Shown: positions 1 to 7,324 of the stretch, piece after piece
How positions within the stretch are numbered: position 1 is the stretch's first letter
How the letters are laid out: each line of letters begins with the position of its first letter
Source of the DNA: Clostridia bacterium
Lineage (GTDB): Bacteria; Bacillota; Clostridia; Christensenellales; UBA1242
Assembly (NCBI GenBank): GCA_017481235.1
Contig: JAFUPL010000036.1
Coordinates: 1 to 35,371 of the forward strand
Length of the DNA stretch: 35,371 nt
Reading direction: 5' to 3'
Position numbers and translations under genes: made by a program
The notes under the pieces: generated by a model
What the model was told of the DNA's origin: nothing
What the model saw: the letters and a program-made list of their open reading frames with translations, nothing else
The model's database searches: none

Positions 1-336
1 TAGCAACTCATCTTCCAATCTAAAACCAGAATATGCCCAAATAGTTTTGCTTGGATATATTTCCCGCACTTTTTTTACAAAAGGAAGTAGCACTTCTTGG
101 TTTTTAGGTTCAAATGGTTCACCGCCTAAAAGTGTAAGTCCGTTTACAAAATCCGACTTTAAATTGTCAAGTATAAATTGTTCGGTTTCGGCGGTAAAAG
201 GGTTGCCGTATTCAAAGTTCCAAGTTTCAGGATTAAAGCACTCCTTACAATGATTGGTGCACCCAGATACAAATAATGTAACTCTTACGCCCTCACCATT
301 GGCAATGTCATTAAGTTTAATATTTCCGTAATGCAT
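1..336 (-). CDS. nrdG: Anaerobic ribonucleotide reductase activating protein NrdG (partial, C-terminus off the window)
   Basis: This radical-SAM enzyme uses a [4Fe-4S] cluster and S-adenosylmethionine to install the glycyl radical on NrdD. I translated 112 codons from the ATG at 334-336 to the window edge. Residues C26, C30 and C33 form the CxxxCxxC cluster motif (CTNHCKEC), and a GGEP motif is at residues 71-74; both are typical of the family. The start codon overlaps the nrdD stop codon by one base (TAATG), so the two are translationally coupled, which fits enzyme and activase being made together. Family members are about 150-180 residues, so roughly a third is missing past position 1. No reading-frame damage is seen in the visible part. 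Confidence 0.93.
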   Translation of the reverse strand, partial: MHYGNIKLNDIANGEGVRVTLFVSGCTNHCKECFNPETWNFEYGNPFTAETEQFILDNLKSDFVNGLTLLGGEPFEPKNQEVLLPFVKKVREIYPSKTIWAYSGFRLEDELL

Positions 337-2513
337 TATAAGTGTAACACCCTATCCTTAATTTCGGCGGTACGACCTTGGTTCCAAAATTGCGAACCGA
401 TATATCCACAAGTCCTACGTGCCACATTCATCTTGGTTTGGTCACGATTTTTACAATTTGGACATTCCCAAACAAGTTTGCCGTCATCTTCTTTCACTTG
501 AATTTCACCATCATAACTACACACATGACAATAGTCGCTCTTAGTATTTAGTTCGGCATACATAATATTGTCGTAAATAAATCTCATCACTTGCAATACC
601 GCTTCAATATTGTTTTGCATATTAGGAACTTCCACATAACTAATAGCGCCACCAGGACTAAGTGCTTGGAATTCGCTTTCAAGAGCAAGTTTACTAAACG
701 CGTCAATAGGTTCAGTTACGTGTACGTGATAAGAATTAGTTACATAGTTTTTATCGCTAACGCCTTCAATAATTCCAAAACGTTTTTGCAAACATTTTGC
801 AAATTTGTAAGTTGTACTTTCAAGTGGAGTGCCGTATAATGAATAGTCAATATTTTCTTCCGCCTTCCACTTCTTGGTATATTCATTTAATTTTTCAAGT
901 ATTTTAATACCTAATGCTTTGCCTTCTGGTTCGGTCAACTTTTTGCCAATTAGTGCATAAACAGTTTCCCAAAGTCCAGCATAACCAAGTGATATTGTTG
1001 AATATCCACCATGAAGCAAACTATCAATAGTTTCCCCCGCTTTTAGTCTTGCAAGCGCACCATGTTGCCACAATATTGGTGCAACATCTGTAATTGTACC
1101 AGTCAAACGCTCATGACGACATTGCAATGCCCTATGACACAAATCCATACGTTCGTCAAATATTTGCCAGAACTTATTCATATCTTTCTCGGCAGATAAT
1201 GCAATATCAATCAAGTTTACAGTTACAACGCCTTGATTAAAGCGTCCATAATATTTAGGGTTGCCTTGAGCGTCCACATATGGTGTTAAGAAACTGCGAC
1301 AACCCATACAAGTATAGCAATGTCCATCACCATTAATGTCTACCTTTAATTCCTTCATCTTCTTTTCAGAAATATAATCTGGCACCATACGTTTAGCAGT
1401 ACATTTTGCAGCAAGTTCAGTTAAATAATAATATGGACTATCCTTATGAATGTTTTGTTCTTCCAATACATAAATAAGTTTTGGGAATGCTGGAGTTACA
1501 TAAATACCCGCTTCATTTTTGATACCCTTATGACGTTGACGTAATGTTTCTTCAATAAGTTTTGCAATATCTTTCTTTTCTTGTTCGTTCTTTGCTTCAC
1601 CCAAGTACAAAAATTCAGTAATAAATGGTGCTTGACCATTGGTGGTCATAAGAGTTACCACTTGATATTGAATGGTTTGTACACCATTTTGAATTTCCTT
1701 ATCAAGTCGCTTTTCAACAATACGGTGAAGAAGTCCTTCATCAACATGTCCACATGCTTCCATAAGTTCTTCACACACTTGACGTCTAATCTTTTGACGA
1801 CTAACATCAACAAATGGTGCAAGGTGAGCAATGCTTATACTTTGACCACCATATTGTGAACTTGCTACTTGCGCAACAATCTGTGTTGCTATATTACAAG
1901 CGGTACTAAATGAATTTGGTTTATCAATTTTAGTACCACTAATAACTGTGCCGTTTTGCAACATATCTTCAAGATTAACCAAGCAACAGTTGTGCATATG
2001 TTGCGCAAAGTAATCCATATCATGGAAGTGGATTATACCTTGCTCGTGCGCTTCAACAATATCTTGTGGCAACAAAAATCTTTTTGTTATATCCTTACTA
2101 ACTTCGCCCGCCATATAGTCACGTTGAACGCTATTTACAGTTGGATTTTTGTTAGAGTTTTCTTGCTTAACTTCCTCATTGTTAATTTCAATCAACGACA
2201 AAATTTGTTGGTCGGTACTATTTGCCTTACGAACTAAAGCACGTTTATATCTATACGTAATGTAATTTTTTGCAACATCAAAAGCGCCAACTTTCATAAT
2301 TTGATGTTCAACAAGGTCTTGAACTTCCTCAACGTGAACCGCACGACCTACATTTTCACAATCTCTAACCACGGCATTTACAATATCAATAATTTGTGCT
2401 TCAGTTAGACGTTTGCTTGCTTCATCAATAGATAAATTTGCTTTTGCAATGGCTTGACGTATCTTTTCCCCATCAAATTGCACTTCTTGTCCACTACGCT
2501 TAATAATTTTCAT
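336..2513 (-). CDS. nrdD: Anaerobic (class III) ribonucleoside-triphosphate reductase NrdD
   Basis: This enzyme reduces ribonucleoside triphosphates to deoxyribonucleotides in anaerobic cells using a glycyl radical. The reading frame is open further upstream, but the ATG at 2511-2513 is preferred because GGGAG sits about 7 bases before it and the protein then begins directly with an ATP-cone domain (residues about 1-90). That gives 725 residues. Near the C-terminus are the zinc-site cysteines C662, C665, C684 and C687, followed by the glycyl-radical motif RTCGYIG with Gly703. A cysteine-rich CYTCMGC segment lies mid-protein. It is coupled to nrdG downstream and divergent from a Crp/Fnr-type regulator. 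No class I or II reductase is visible in this window. Confidence 0.97.
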   Translation of the reverse strand: MKIIKRSGQEVQFDGEKIRQAIAKANLSIDEASKRLTEAQIIDIVNAVVRDCENVGRAVHVEEVQDLVEHQIMKVGAFDVAKNYITYRYKRALVRKANSTDQQILSLIEINNEEVKQENSNKNPTVNSVQRDYMAGEVSKDITKRFLLPQDIVEAHEQGIIHFHDMDYFAQHMHNCCLVNLEDMLQNGTVISGTKIDKPNSFSTACNIATQIVAQVASSQYGGQSISIAHLAPFVDVSRQKIRRQVCEELMEACGHVDEGLLHRIVEKRLDKEIQNGVQTIQYQVVTLMTTNGQAPFITEFLYLGEAKNEQEKKDIAKLIEETLRQRHKGIKNEAGIYVTPAFPKLIYVLEEQNIHKDSPYYYLTELAAKCTAKRMVPDYISEKKMKELKVDINGDGHCYTCMGCRSFLTPYVDAQGNPKYYGRFNQGVVTVNLIDIALSAEKDMNKFWQIFDERMDLCHRALQCRHERLTGTITDVAPILWQHGALARLKAGETIDSLLHGGYSTISLGYAGLWETVYALIGKKLTEPEGKALGIKILEKLNEYTKKWKAEENIDYSLYGTPLESTTYKFAKCLQKRFGIIEGVSDKNYVTNSYHVHVTEPIDAFSKLALESEFQALSPGGAISYVEVPNMQNNIEAVLQVMRFIYDNIMYAELNTKSDYCHVCSYDGEIQVKEDDGKLVWECPNCKNRDQTKMNVARRTCGYIGSQFWNQGRTAEIKDRVLHL

Positions 2514-2551
2514 AATTTTTCTCCCTTTTAATGTAAAGTTTTTGCAAATTC

Positions 2552-2580
2552 TTGACTTTACAACCCCATTATAGTACAAT
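2552..2580 (+). promoter_or_regulatory. Sigma-A promoter for the Crp/Fnr-family gene
   Basis: TTGACT at 2552-2557 and TACAAT at 2575-2580 are separated by exactly 17 bases and lie 46 bases before the regulator's ATG. The nrdD -10 box falls inside this promoter on the other strand, so the divergent promoters overlap. Confidence 0.65.
2568..2573 (-). promoter_or_regulatory. Probable -10 box for nrdDG, without a good -35
   Basis: On the minus strand this reads TATAAT, 55 bases before the nrdD start. The hexamer expected 17 bases upstream (2591-2596, CGTAAT on the minus strand) does not resemble TTGACA. A perfect -10 with a poor -35 suggests dependence on an activator, or control by the palindrome at 2575-2587. 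Confidence 0.5.
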
Positions 2581-2587
2581 ATTTGTA
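2575..2587. promoter_or_regulatory. Candidate operator: inverted repeat TACAA-TAT-TTGTA
   Basis: This is a perfect 5-bp inverted repeat with a 3-base centre. It covers the -10 of the plus-strand promoter and lies just upstream of the -10 of nrdD, so a bound protein could affect both genes. It does not match the 14-bp FNR site (TTGAT-N4-ATCAA) or the NrdR box exactly. In A/T-rich DNA a 10-base palindrome can arise by chance. Confidence 0.35.
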
Positions 2588-2625
2588 AATATTACGTTGT
2601 TTTTCCAACAAAATGAGAGGTTTTT

Positions 2626-3282
2626 ATGGAAATTTTAAAAAAGATGCAAAAATCAAAAATTTTTGATGAAATTAGCGAAAACGACCTAAAAGCACTCCAT
2701 TTTTGCTTTAAAACAAGGGTTTTTGAAGTCAAAAAAGGTGATATTTTAATCGACGAGGGCGAAACATTCGAAAGTATCGTTTTAGTACTTGACGGACATC
2801 TTCGAAGCATTATTAATGACTATTATGGCAACTCTTCAATCCTTGCCGACTATACTAATGGCGAAACAGTAGGCGTTGAAGAGGCATTTAGCGGAAACAC
2901 GACCGCTCAATACACTCTAATTGCAATAGAAGATACTCAAGTGCTAACCATGAATAAGTATGCGGTTATGAAACCCTGCGATAATCGATGCCCCCGCCAC
3001 ACCCAATTTCAAAACAACCTTGTTAAGATAATATCCCAAAAAAATATCGAACTGATGCAAAAATTTAACCACATTACCAAACCTTCTACAAAGGAAAAGG
3101 TTTTATCCTACCTTCAATACATAAGTAAACAACAAAACTCTAAATACTTTGATATTCCATTTAACCGCCAAGAACTTGCCGACTACTTATCTGTTGACCG
3201 TTCTGCCCTAAGTTTTGAACTAAGCAAACTAAAAAAACAAGGTATACTCGACTTTACCAAAAACCACTTTATGTTGAAATAA
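2626..3282 (+). CDS. Crp/Fnr-family transcriptional regulator
   Basis: This is a 218-residue protein with a cyclic-nucleotide-binding-like beta-roll (residues about 10-110), a dimerisation helix (about 125-155) and a C-terminal Crp-type winged helix (recognition region about 180-208, with NRQELADYLSVDRSALSFEL). The start is supported by AGAGG five bases upstream. Only three cysteines are present (C27, C118, C122, the last two as PCDNRC), one fewer than the four FNR uses for its [4Fe-4S] cluster, so oxygen sensing by a classical FNR cluster is not evident. The position, divergent from nrdDG with overlapping promoters, suggests it regulates anaerobic deoxynucleotide synthesis or itself; that is inference. 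The effector is unknown. Confidence 0.88.
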   Translation: MEILKKMQKSKIFDEISENDLKALHFCFKTRVFEVKKGDILIDEGETFESIVLVLDGHLRSIINDYYGNSSILADYTNGETVGVEEAFSGNTTAQYTLIAIEDTQVLTMNKYAVMKPCDNRCPRHTQFQNNLVKIISQKNIELMQKFNHITKPSTKEKVLSYLQYISKQQNSKYFDIPFNRQELADYLSVDRSALSFELSKLKKQGILDFTKNHFMLK

Positions 3283-3325
3283 AAAAGTAACAAATCAGCT
3301 TACTTATATTTGAAATTAGTAAGAT

Positions 3326-3360
3326 AAAAAAGCTGGAATTTAATTCTAACTCTTTTATTT
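3326..3360 (+). terminator. Imperfect terminator-like hairpin after the Crp/Fnr gene
   Basis: An A-run with GCTGGAATT can pair with AATTCTAACTC followed by TTTTATTTT, with two mismatches and a G-T pair. It lies 44 bases after the stop codon. Upstream segments at 3296-3304 can pair with 3318-3335, which would compete with this fold. Confidence 0.4.
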
Positions 3361-3369
3361 TATAAAAAT

Positions 3370-3417
3370 TTATCGACAAACAATAAAAATGTATAAAAAA
3401 TTATTGACAAACGATAA
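3370..3417. promoter_or_regulatory. Two tandem 17-bp operator-like sites, TTATYG-ACAAA-CRATAA, 31 bp apart
   Basis: Copy 1 is 3370-3386 (TTATCGACAAACAATAA) and copy 2 is 3401-3417 (TTATTGACAAACGATAA). They match at 15 of 17 positions, share the five-base core ACAAA, and each is an inverted repeat of half-site TTATYG. Copy 2 contains the -35 hexamer of the downstream promoter. The offset of 31 bp is close to three helical turns, so both sites face the same side of the DNA. This suggests cooperative binding, most simply by the small HTH protein encoded downstream (inference). Confidence 0.6.
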
Positions 3418-3432
3418 TTTTTTTGTTAATAT
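3404..3432 (+). promoter_or_regulatory. Sigma-A promoter for the DUF2975/HTH gene pair
   Basis: TTGACA at 3404-3409 is a perfect -35. After 17 bases comes TAATAT (3427-3432), a fair -10. It ends 26 bases before the ATG at 3459. The -35 lies inside the second operator-like repeat, so binding there would block polymerase. Confidence 0.6.
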
Positions 3433-3458
3433 TTGAATATCATCAAAAAGGAGGTAAT

Positions 3459-3950
3459 ATGAAAACAAAAAATAAAATTATCAAAACCGCAAGAATATGT
3501 CATAAAATAACTAAGGGACTTTATTATGCAAGTTGTGTTTTATGTTTAACATTTATAGTGTTGGCAATAGCACTTTCTTGCACAAAGGCTATTAAAACAT
3601 TTACAGTTGAAGAAACTGCTTGTTTATTTGGCACACTTGCTTTATATTCATTTATGAGCATTGGTCTGCTTTGGAATGTTGCATCAATTTTTAAGAATGT
3701 AGAGCAAGAAAAAGCACCATTCTCTGAAAAGGTTAGTTACTATTTGAAGAGAAGTTCAATATTTGTTGTGCTTATTTCCGTTATCCCTGCACTTGTTGGT
3801 TCAATTGTTCTACGTATAATTTATCCAGCAACTGAATTAACATTCCCAATTTCATTAAGCGGAATAATATCTGGAATTACAATGTTTATGATAAGCATGT
3901 TTTTTAATTACGGCAAAGAATTACAAAAAAATGAAGATGAAACATTATGA
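3459..3950 (+). CDS. DUF2975-like four-helix membrane protein
   Basis: The ATG at 3459 is chosen over an upstream ATG because a full AAAGGAGG ribosome binding site precedes it by six bases. The product is 163 residues with four predicted membrane segments (about 20-42, 52-77, 95-118 and 128-150) and short charged ends. This size and topology, with an immediately following small Cro-type HTH gene overlapping by four bases (ATGA), match the DUF2975 plus YozG-like pairs common in Bacillota. The family has no established function; the pairing suggests a membrane component linked to a dedicated regulator. The family call rests on architecture and neighbour rather than a profile search. Confidence 0.75.
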   Translation: MKTKNKIIKTARICHKITKGLYYASCVLCLTFIVLAIALSCTKAIKTFTVEETACLFGTLALYSFMSIGLLWNVASIFKNVEQEKAPFSEKVSYYLKRSSIFVVLISVIPALVGSIVLRIIYPATELTFPISLSGIISGITMFMISMFFNYGKELQKNEDETL

Positions 3951-4150
3951 TAGTATTAAATTTAAATAAAGTAATGAAAGAGCGCAAAGTTAAGTTAAAA
4001 GACCTTGCCGTAAAAATTGGCTTAACAGATGCCAACCTATCCAACATTAAAACAGGTAAAATTTCCGCAATTCGATTTTCAACCCTAAATGCTTTATGTA
4101 AAGAATTGGAATGCCAACCTGCTGATATTTTGGAATATAAAGAGGATTAA
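3947..4150 (+). CDS. Small XRE/Cro-type HTH regulator (YozG-like)
   Basis: This 67-residue protein is essentially one Cro/CI helix-turn-helix domain: residues about 18-45 (LKDLAVKIGLTDANLSNIKTG) form the HTH, followed by the usual C-terminal ending CQPADILEY. Its ATG overlaps the stop codon of the DUF2975-like gene (ATGA), so the two are co-translated. It has no sensor domain, so signal input probably comes from elsewhere, possibly the membrane partner. It is the best candidate to bind the paired 17-bp repeats at 3370-3417 and autoregulate (inference). Confidence 0.9.
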   Translation: MIVLNLNKVMKERKVKLKDLAVKIGLTDANLSNIKTGKISAIRFSTLNALCKELECQPADILEYKED

Positions 4151-4226
4151 ACAAAATAAAAATATAAATTAACTGATAACAATTAAAGCTATTAGATATT
4201 GGTTTTGTTATTCAGTTTAATTTTAT

Positions 4227-4268
4227 AAAAAAAGAATTAGAATTTAGTAAATCTTAATTCTTTTTTTT
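4227..4268. terminator. Bidirectional terminator between the HTH gene (+) and uvrA (-)
   Basis: An A-run with GAATTAGAATTT pairs with AAATCTTAATTC and a T-run (two internal mismatches, three-base loop). The A-run and T-run arms let it work on both strands; it lies between two convergent genes. Confidence 0.75.
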
Positions 4269-4303
4269 CTATTTTCAAAAGTTTGTGACTAATGTTGCTA
4301 TTT

Positions 4304-7117
4304 TTATTCAATATATTTCTTTAAATATTTACCTGTATAACTTTGTTTTGACTTTACTATTTCTTCTGGTGTACCTTGTGCTATTACTGTTCCGCCACCA
4401 TCACCGCCTTCAAGTCCCATATCAATAATATAATCAGCAGTTTTAATAACGTCAAGGTTATGCTCGATTACCACAACCGTATTTCCGCCATTAACAAAGC
4501 GTTGAAGTATATTAATAAGTTTTTGAATATCATAACTATGAAGACCAGTAGTTGGTTCATCTAGGATATACATAGTTTTACCCGTATCACGCTTAGATAA
4601 TTCAGTTGCAAGTTTTAGTCGTTGTGCTTCACCGCCACTTAGCGTAGTTGCTGATTGACCAAGTTTTATATAACCCAAACCAACATCATATAATGTTTGA
4701 ATTTTTGATTTAATGGTGGGTAAGTTTTCAAAAAACACTAATGCTTCTTCAACTGTCATATCAAGCACATCATAAATATTTTTACCCTTGTATTTTACTT
4801 GCAATACGTCACGATTGTAACGTTTACCTTCACACACTTCACAAGGCACATACACATCTGGCATAAAATACATACGCAACTTTTTAACGCCATCGCCGTC
4901 ACACGCTTCACAACGTCCACCAGCAACGTTAAAACTAAACTTGCCAATATCATAGCCACGTTCTTTAGCATCTGGAGTTGATGCAAATAGTTCACGTATT
5001 TTAGTAAACACACCTGTATAGGTGGCGGGATTACTACGTGGAGTACGACCAATAGGCGATTGGTCAATATTAATAATCTTATCAATCGCATCCGCACCTA
5101 CAACTTTCTTTAGGTTTGTTTCGTTCTTTTCGCCATCAAGTTCGTTTTTAAGCGCAGGATAAAGTATATCATTAATAAGTGTACTTTTACCGCTACCACT
5201 AACACCAGTAACGCAAGTAAATATACCTAACGGAAATTTAATATCAATATCCTTTAAATTATGCTTACGACAACCTTTTAACTCAATAAATCCTTTATCC
5301 GCAAGTCTACGACTTTCAGGCACTTCAATTTTAAGTTTTCCACTTAAATATTGACCTGTAATTGAATTAGAATTATTCATAATATCTTGCAAAGTTCCTT
5401 GCGCTATAACGTTACCTCCATTAACGCCAGCAAATTGACCAACGTCTACAATGTAATCCGCCGCACGTATCGTATCCTCATCGTGTTCAACCACAATTAA
5501 AGTATTACCCAAATCTCTAAGACGCTTTAACGTATCAATCAATCTATCATTATCACGTTGGTGAAGACCAATGCTTGGTTCGTCCAAAATATATAACACC
5601 CCTGTAAGTCCACTACCAATTTGAGTTGCAAGGCGTATACGTTGTGCCTCACCACCACTAAGCGTTCCTGCCCTACGCGCCAAATCCAAATAATTAAGTC
5701 CTACATTCATCATAAATTGAAGACGGGCAAATATTTCATTCAAGATAGGGCGTGCAACCTTTTCTTCGGTTTTATTAAGTTTTAATCCTTCCAAAAACTT
5801 ATTCAAATCGGTTATTGACATCTCAGTTAATTCAGCAATATTCTTTTTATTTATTTTAACCGATAAGGCAATATTATTTAATCTTCTTCCAAAACATTCA
5901 GGACAATCCGCCTCGCTCATAAGTTTCATAATCTCATCTTTAATAAATTGACTTTGACTATCTTGAAATTTACGCAACAAATCAGGTACAACACCAGTAA
6001 ATAACACATCATCACGAGTTACATACTGATGAAGATTAGTCTCTCCTTGCTTGTCCGCGTTCGGTTCACCGTAAATAAGTATTTGACGAACTTCTTTTGG
6101 CAAAGTATAATATGGTACATCTAAACTAAAATTATATTTTTGAGATAATTTGCGATATGCTAGGCGACTAATCTTGGAATTTTCAACATTCCAACCCATT
6201 ATATTTAATGCACCCTCGTTAATAGTCAATCGGTCATTACGCACAATTGCATTTTCGCCTATTTTTACCACATAACCAAGTCCACTACATTTAGGACACG
6301 CACCATCACGATGATTAAAACTAAATAAGGTTGGTTCCAACTCTGGCATTGATATTCCACAATCTACGCACGCATGACGCACGCTATACATTTTTACATC
6401 ATCACCATTTTGAACTAACACTAATCCATTTGATAACGCTAAACACTTTTCGATACTATCATTTAAACGCTTGTCAATATCTTCCTTAAGCACAATTCTA
6501 TCAACCACAACATTTATGTCGTGACGTTTATTTTTTTCTAACACAATCTCATCTTCAAGTAGCAAAATTTCACCATCTACTTGTACACGAACATAACCGT
6601 CTTTTCTAAGTTCGTCAAAAACTTTTTCGTGCGTACCTTTTTGTCCACGAACAACTGGCGACATAATCATCAACTTACTACCAAGTTCATTTTCCTTAAC
6701 GCTATCTACAATTTGGTCTATAGTTTGACTGGTTACCGCCTTGCCACACTGTGGACAATAAATCTTACCAATACGTGCAAACAACAAACGCACATAATCA
6801 TAAATTTCAGTAATTGTACCAACCGTACTACGCGGGTTGTTATTTGTTGACTTTTGGTCAATAGAAATTGCAGGACTAAGTCCATCAATACTATCCACTT
6901 TTGGTTTTTTCATTTGACCTAAAAATTGACGTGCATATGACGATAAACTTTCCATATATCGCCTTTGACCTTCAGCAAAAATAGTGTCAAAAGCCAGCGA
7001 ACTTTTGCCACAACCACTAACACCTGTAAATACAATTAATTTATTTTTAGGTAGCACCAAATCAACATTTTTTAAATTATTTTCATTAGCACCTTTAATA
7101 ATAATATCTTGCAACAT
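4304..7117 (-). CDS. uvrA: Excinuclease ABC subunit A (UvrA)
   Basis: UvrA is the damage-recognition ATPase of nucleotide excision repair and delivers UvrB to lesions. The 937-residue length is normal for the family. Two ABC ATPase modules are clear: Walker A at residues 32-40 (GVSGCGKSS) and about 638-646 (GVSGSGKST), and signature LSGGEAQR at about 486 and 826, each followed by ILDEP. Zinc-finger cysteines appear as CPQC, CVDC, CPKC, CPEC, and in the second half CEAC and CEVC. A GGTGAG site precedes the ATG. It lies downstream of uvrB with a 207-base, almost pure A/T spacer, so co-transcription is plausible but not certain. Confidence 0.98.
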   Translation of the reverse strand: MLQDIIIKGANENNLKNVDLVLPKNKLIVFTGVSGCGKSSLAFDTIFAEGQRRYMESLSSYARQFLGQMKKPKVDSIDGLSPAISIDQKSTNNNPRSTVGTITEIYDYVRLLFARIGKIYCPQCGKAVTSQTIDQIVDSVKENELGSKLMIMSPVVRGQKGTHEKVFDELRKDGYVRVQVDGEILLLEDEIVLEKNKRHDINVVVDRIVLKEDIDKRLNDSIEKCLALSNGLVLVQNGDDVKMYSVRHACVDCGISMPELEPTLFSFNHRDGACPKCSGLGYVVKIGENAIVRNDRLTINEGALNIMGWNVENSKISRLAYRKLSQKYNFSLDVPYYTLPKEVRQILIYGEPNADKQGETNLHQYVTRDDVLFTGVVPDLLRKFQDSQSQFIKDEIMKLMSEADCPECFGRRLNNIALSVKINKKNIAELTEMSITDLNKFLEGLKLNKTEEKVARPILNEIFARLQFMMNVGLNYLDLARRAGTLSGGEAQRIRLATQIGSGLTGVLYILDEPSIGLHQRDNDRLIDTLKRLRDLGNTLIVVEHDEDTIRAADYIVDVGQFAGVNGGNVIAQGTLQDIMNNSNSITGQYLSGKLKIEVPESRRLADKGFIELKGCRKHNLKDIDIKFPLGIFTCVTGVSGSGKSTLINDILYPALKNELDGEKNETNLKKVVGADAIDKIINIDQSPIGRTPRSNPATYTGVFTKIRELFASTPDAKERGYDIGKFSFNVAGGRCEACDGDGVKKLRMYFMPDVYVPCEVCEGKRYNRDVLQVKYKGKNIYDVLDMTVEEALVFFENLPTIKSKIQTLYDVGLGYIKLGQSATTLSGGEAQRLKLATELSKRDTGKTMYILDEPTTGLHSYDIQKLINILQRFVNGGNTVVVIEHNLDVIKTADYIIDMGLEGGDGGGTVIAQGTPEEIVKSKQSYTGKYLKKYIE

Positions 7118-7324
7118 ATCTCACCCATTTTATTTAAATATTTTTAATTACGTATTTAAATTATTTATTTTAATATTATTTTTATCTATTTTATAGTATT
7201 TTATTTAAACAATAATTAAGATTTATTTTTTAATAATTATTTATTTTAATTAAGCATTGTTTTTAATTAATAATTAATTTAATTATTATTTTGCATTTAT
7301 TTAATATAATTTATCACCAAACTC

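Noticed and set aside
2514..2579. 22-codon N-terminal extension of NrdD
   Set aside because: The upstream ATG has no ribosome binding site and lies ahead of the TATAAT box; GGGAG and the ATP-cone start both point to 2513.
2575..2587. NrdR box in front of nrdD
   Set aside because: The palindrome is TACAA-TAT-TTGTA with a three-base centre and there is no second box at the expected distance, so it does not fit the NrdR consensus well enough to name.
4795..5097. 100-codon minus-strand open frame inside uvrA
   Set aside because: It is an out-of-frame shadow of the conserved second ATPase half of UvrA, with no ribosome binding site.
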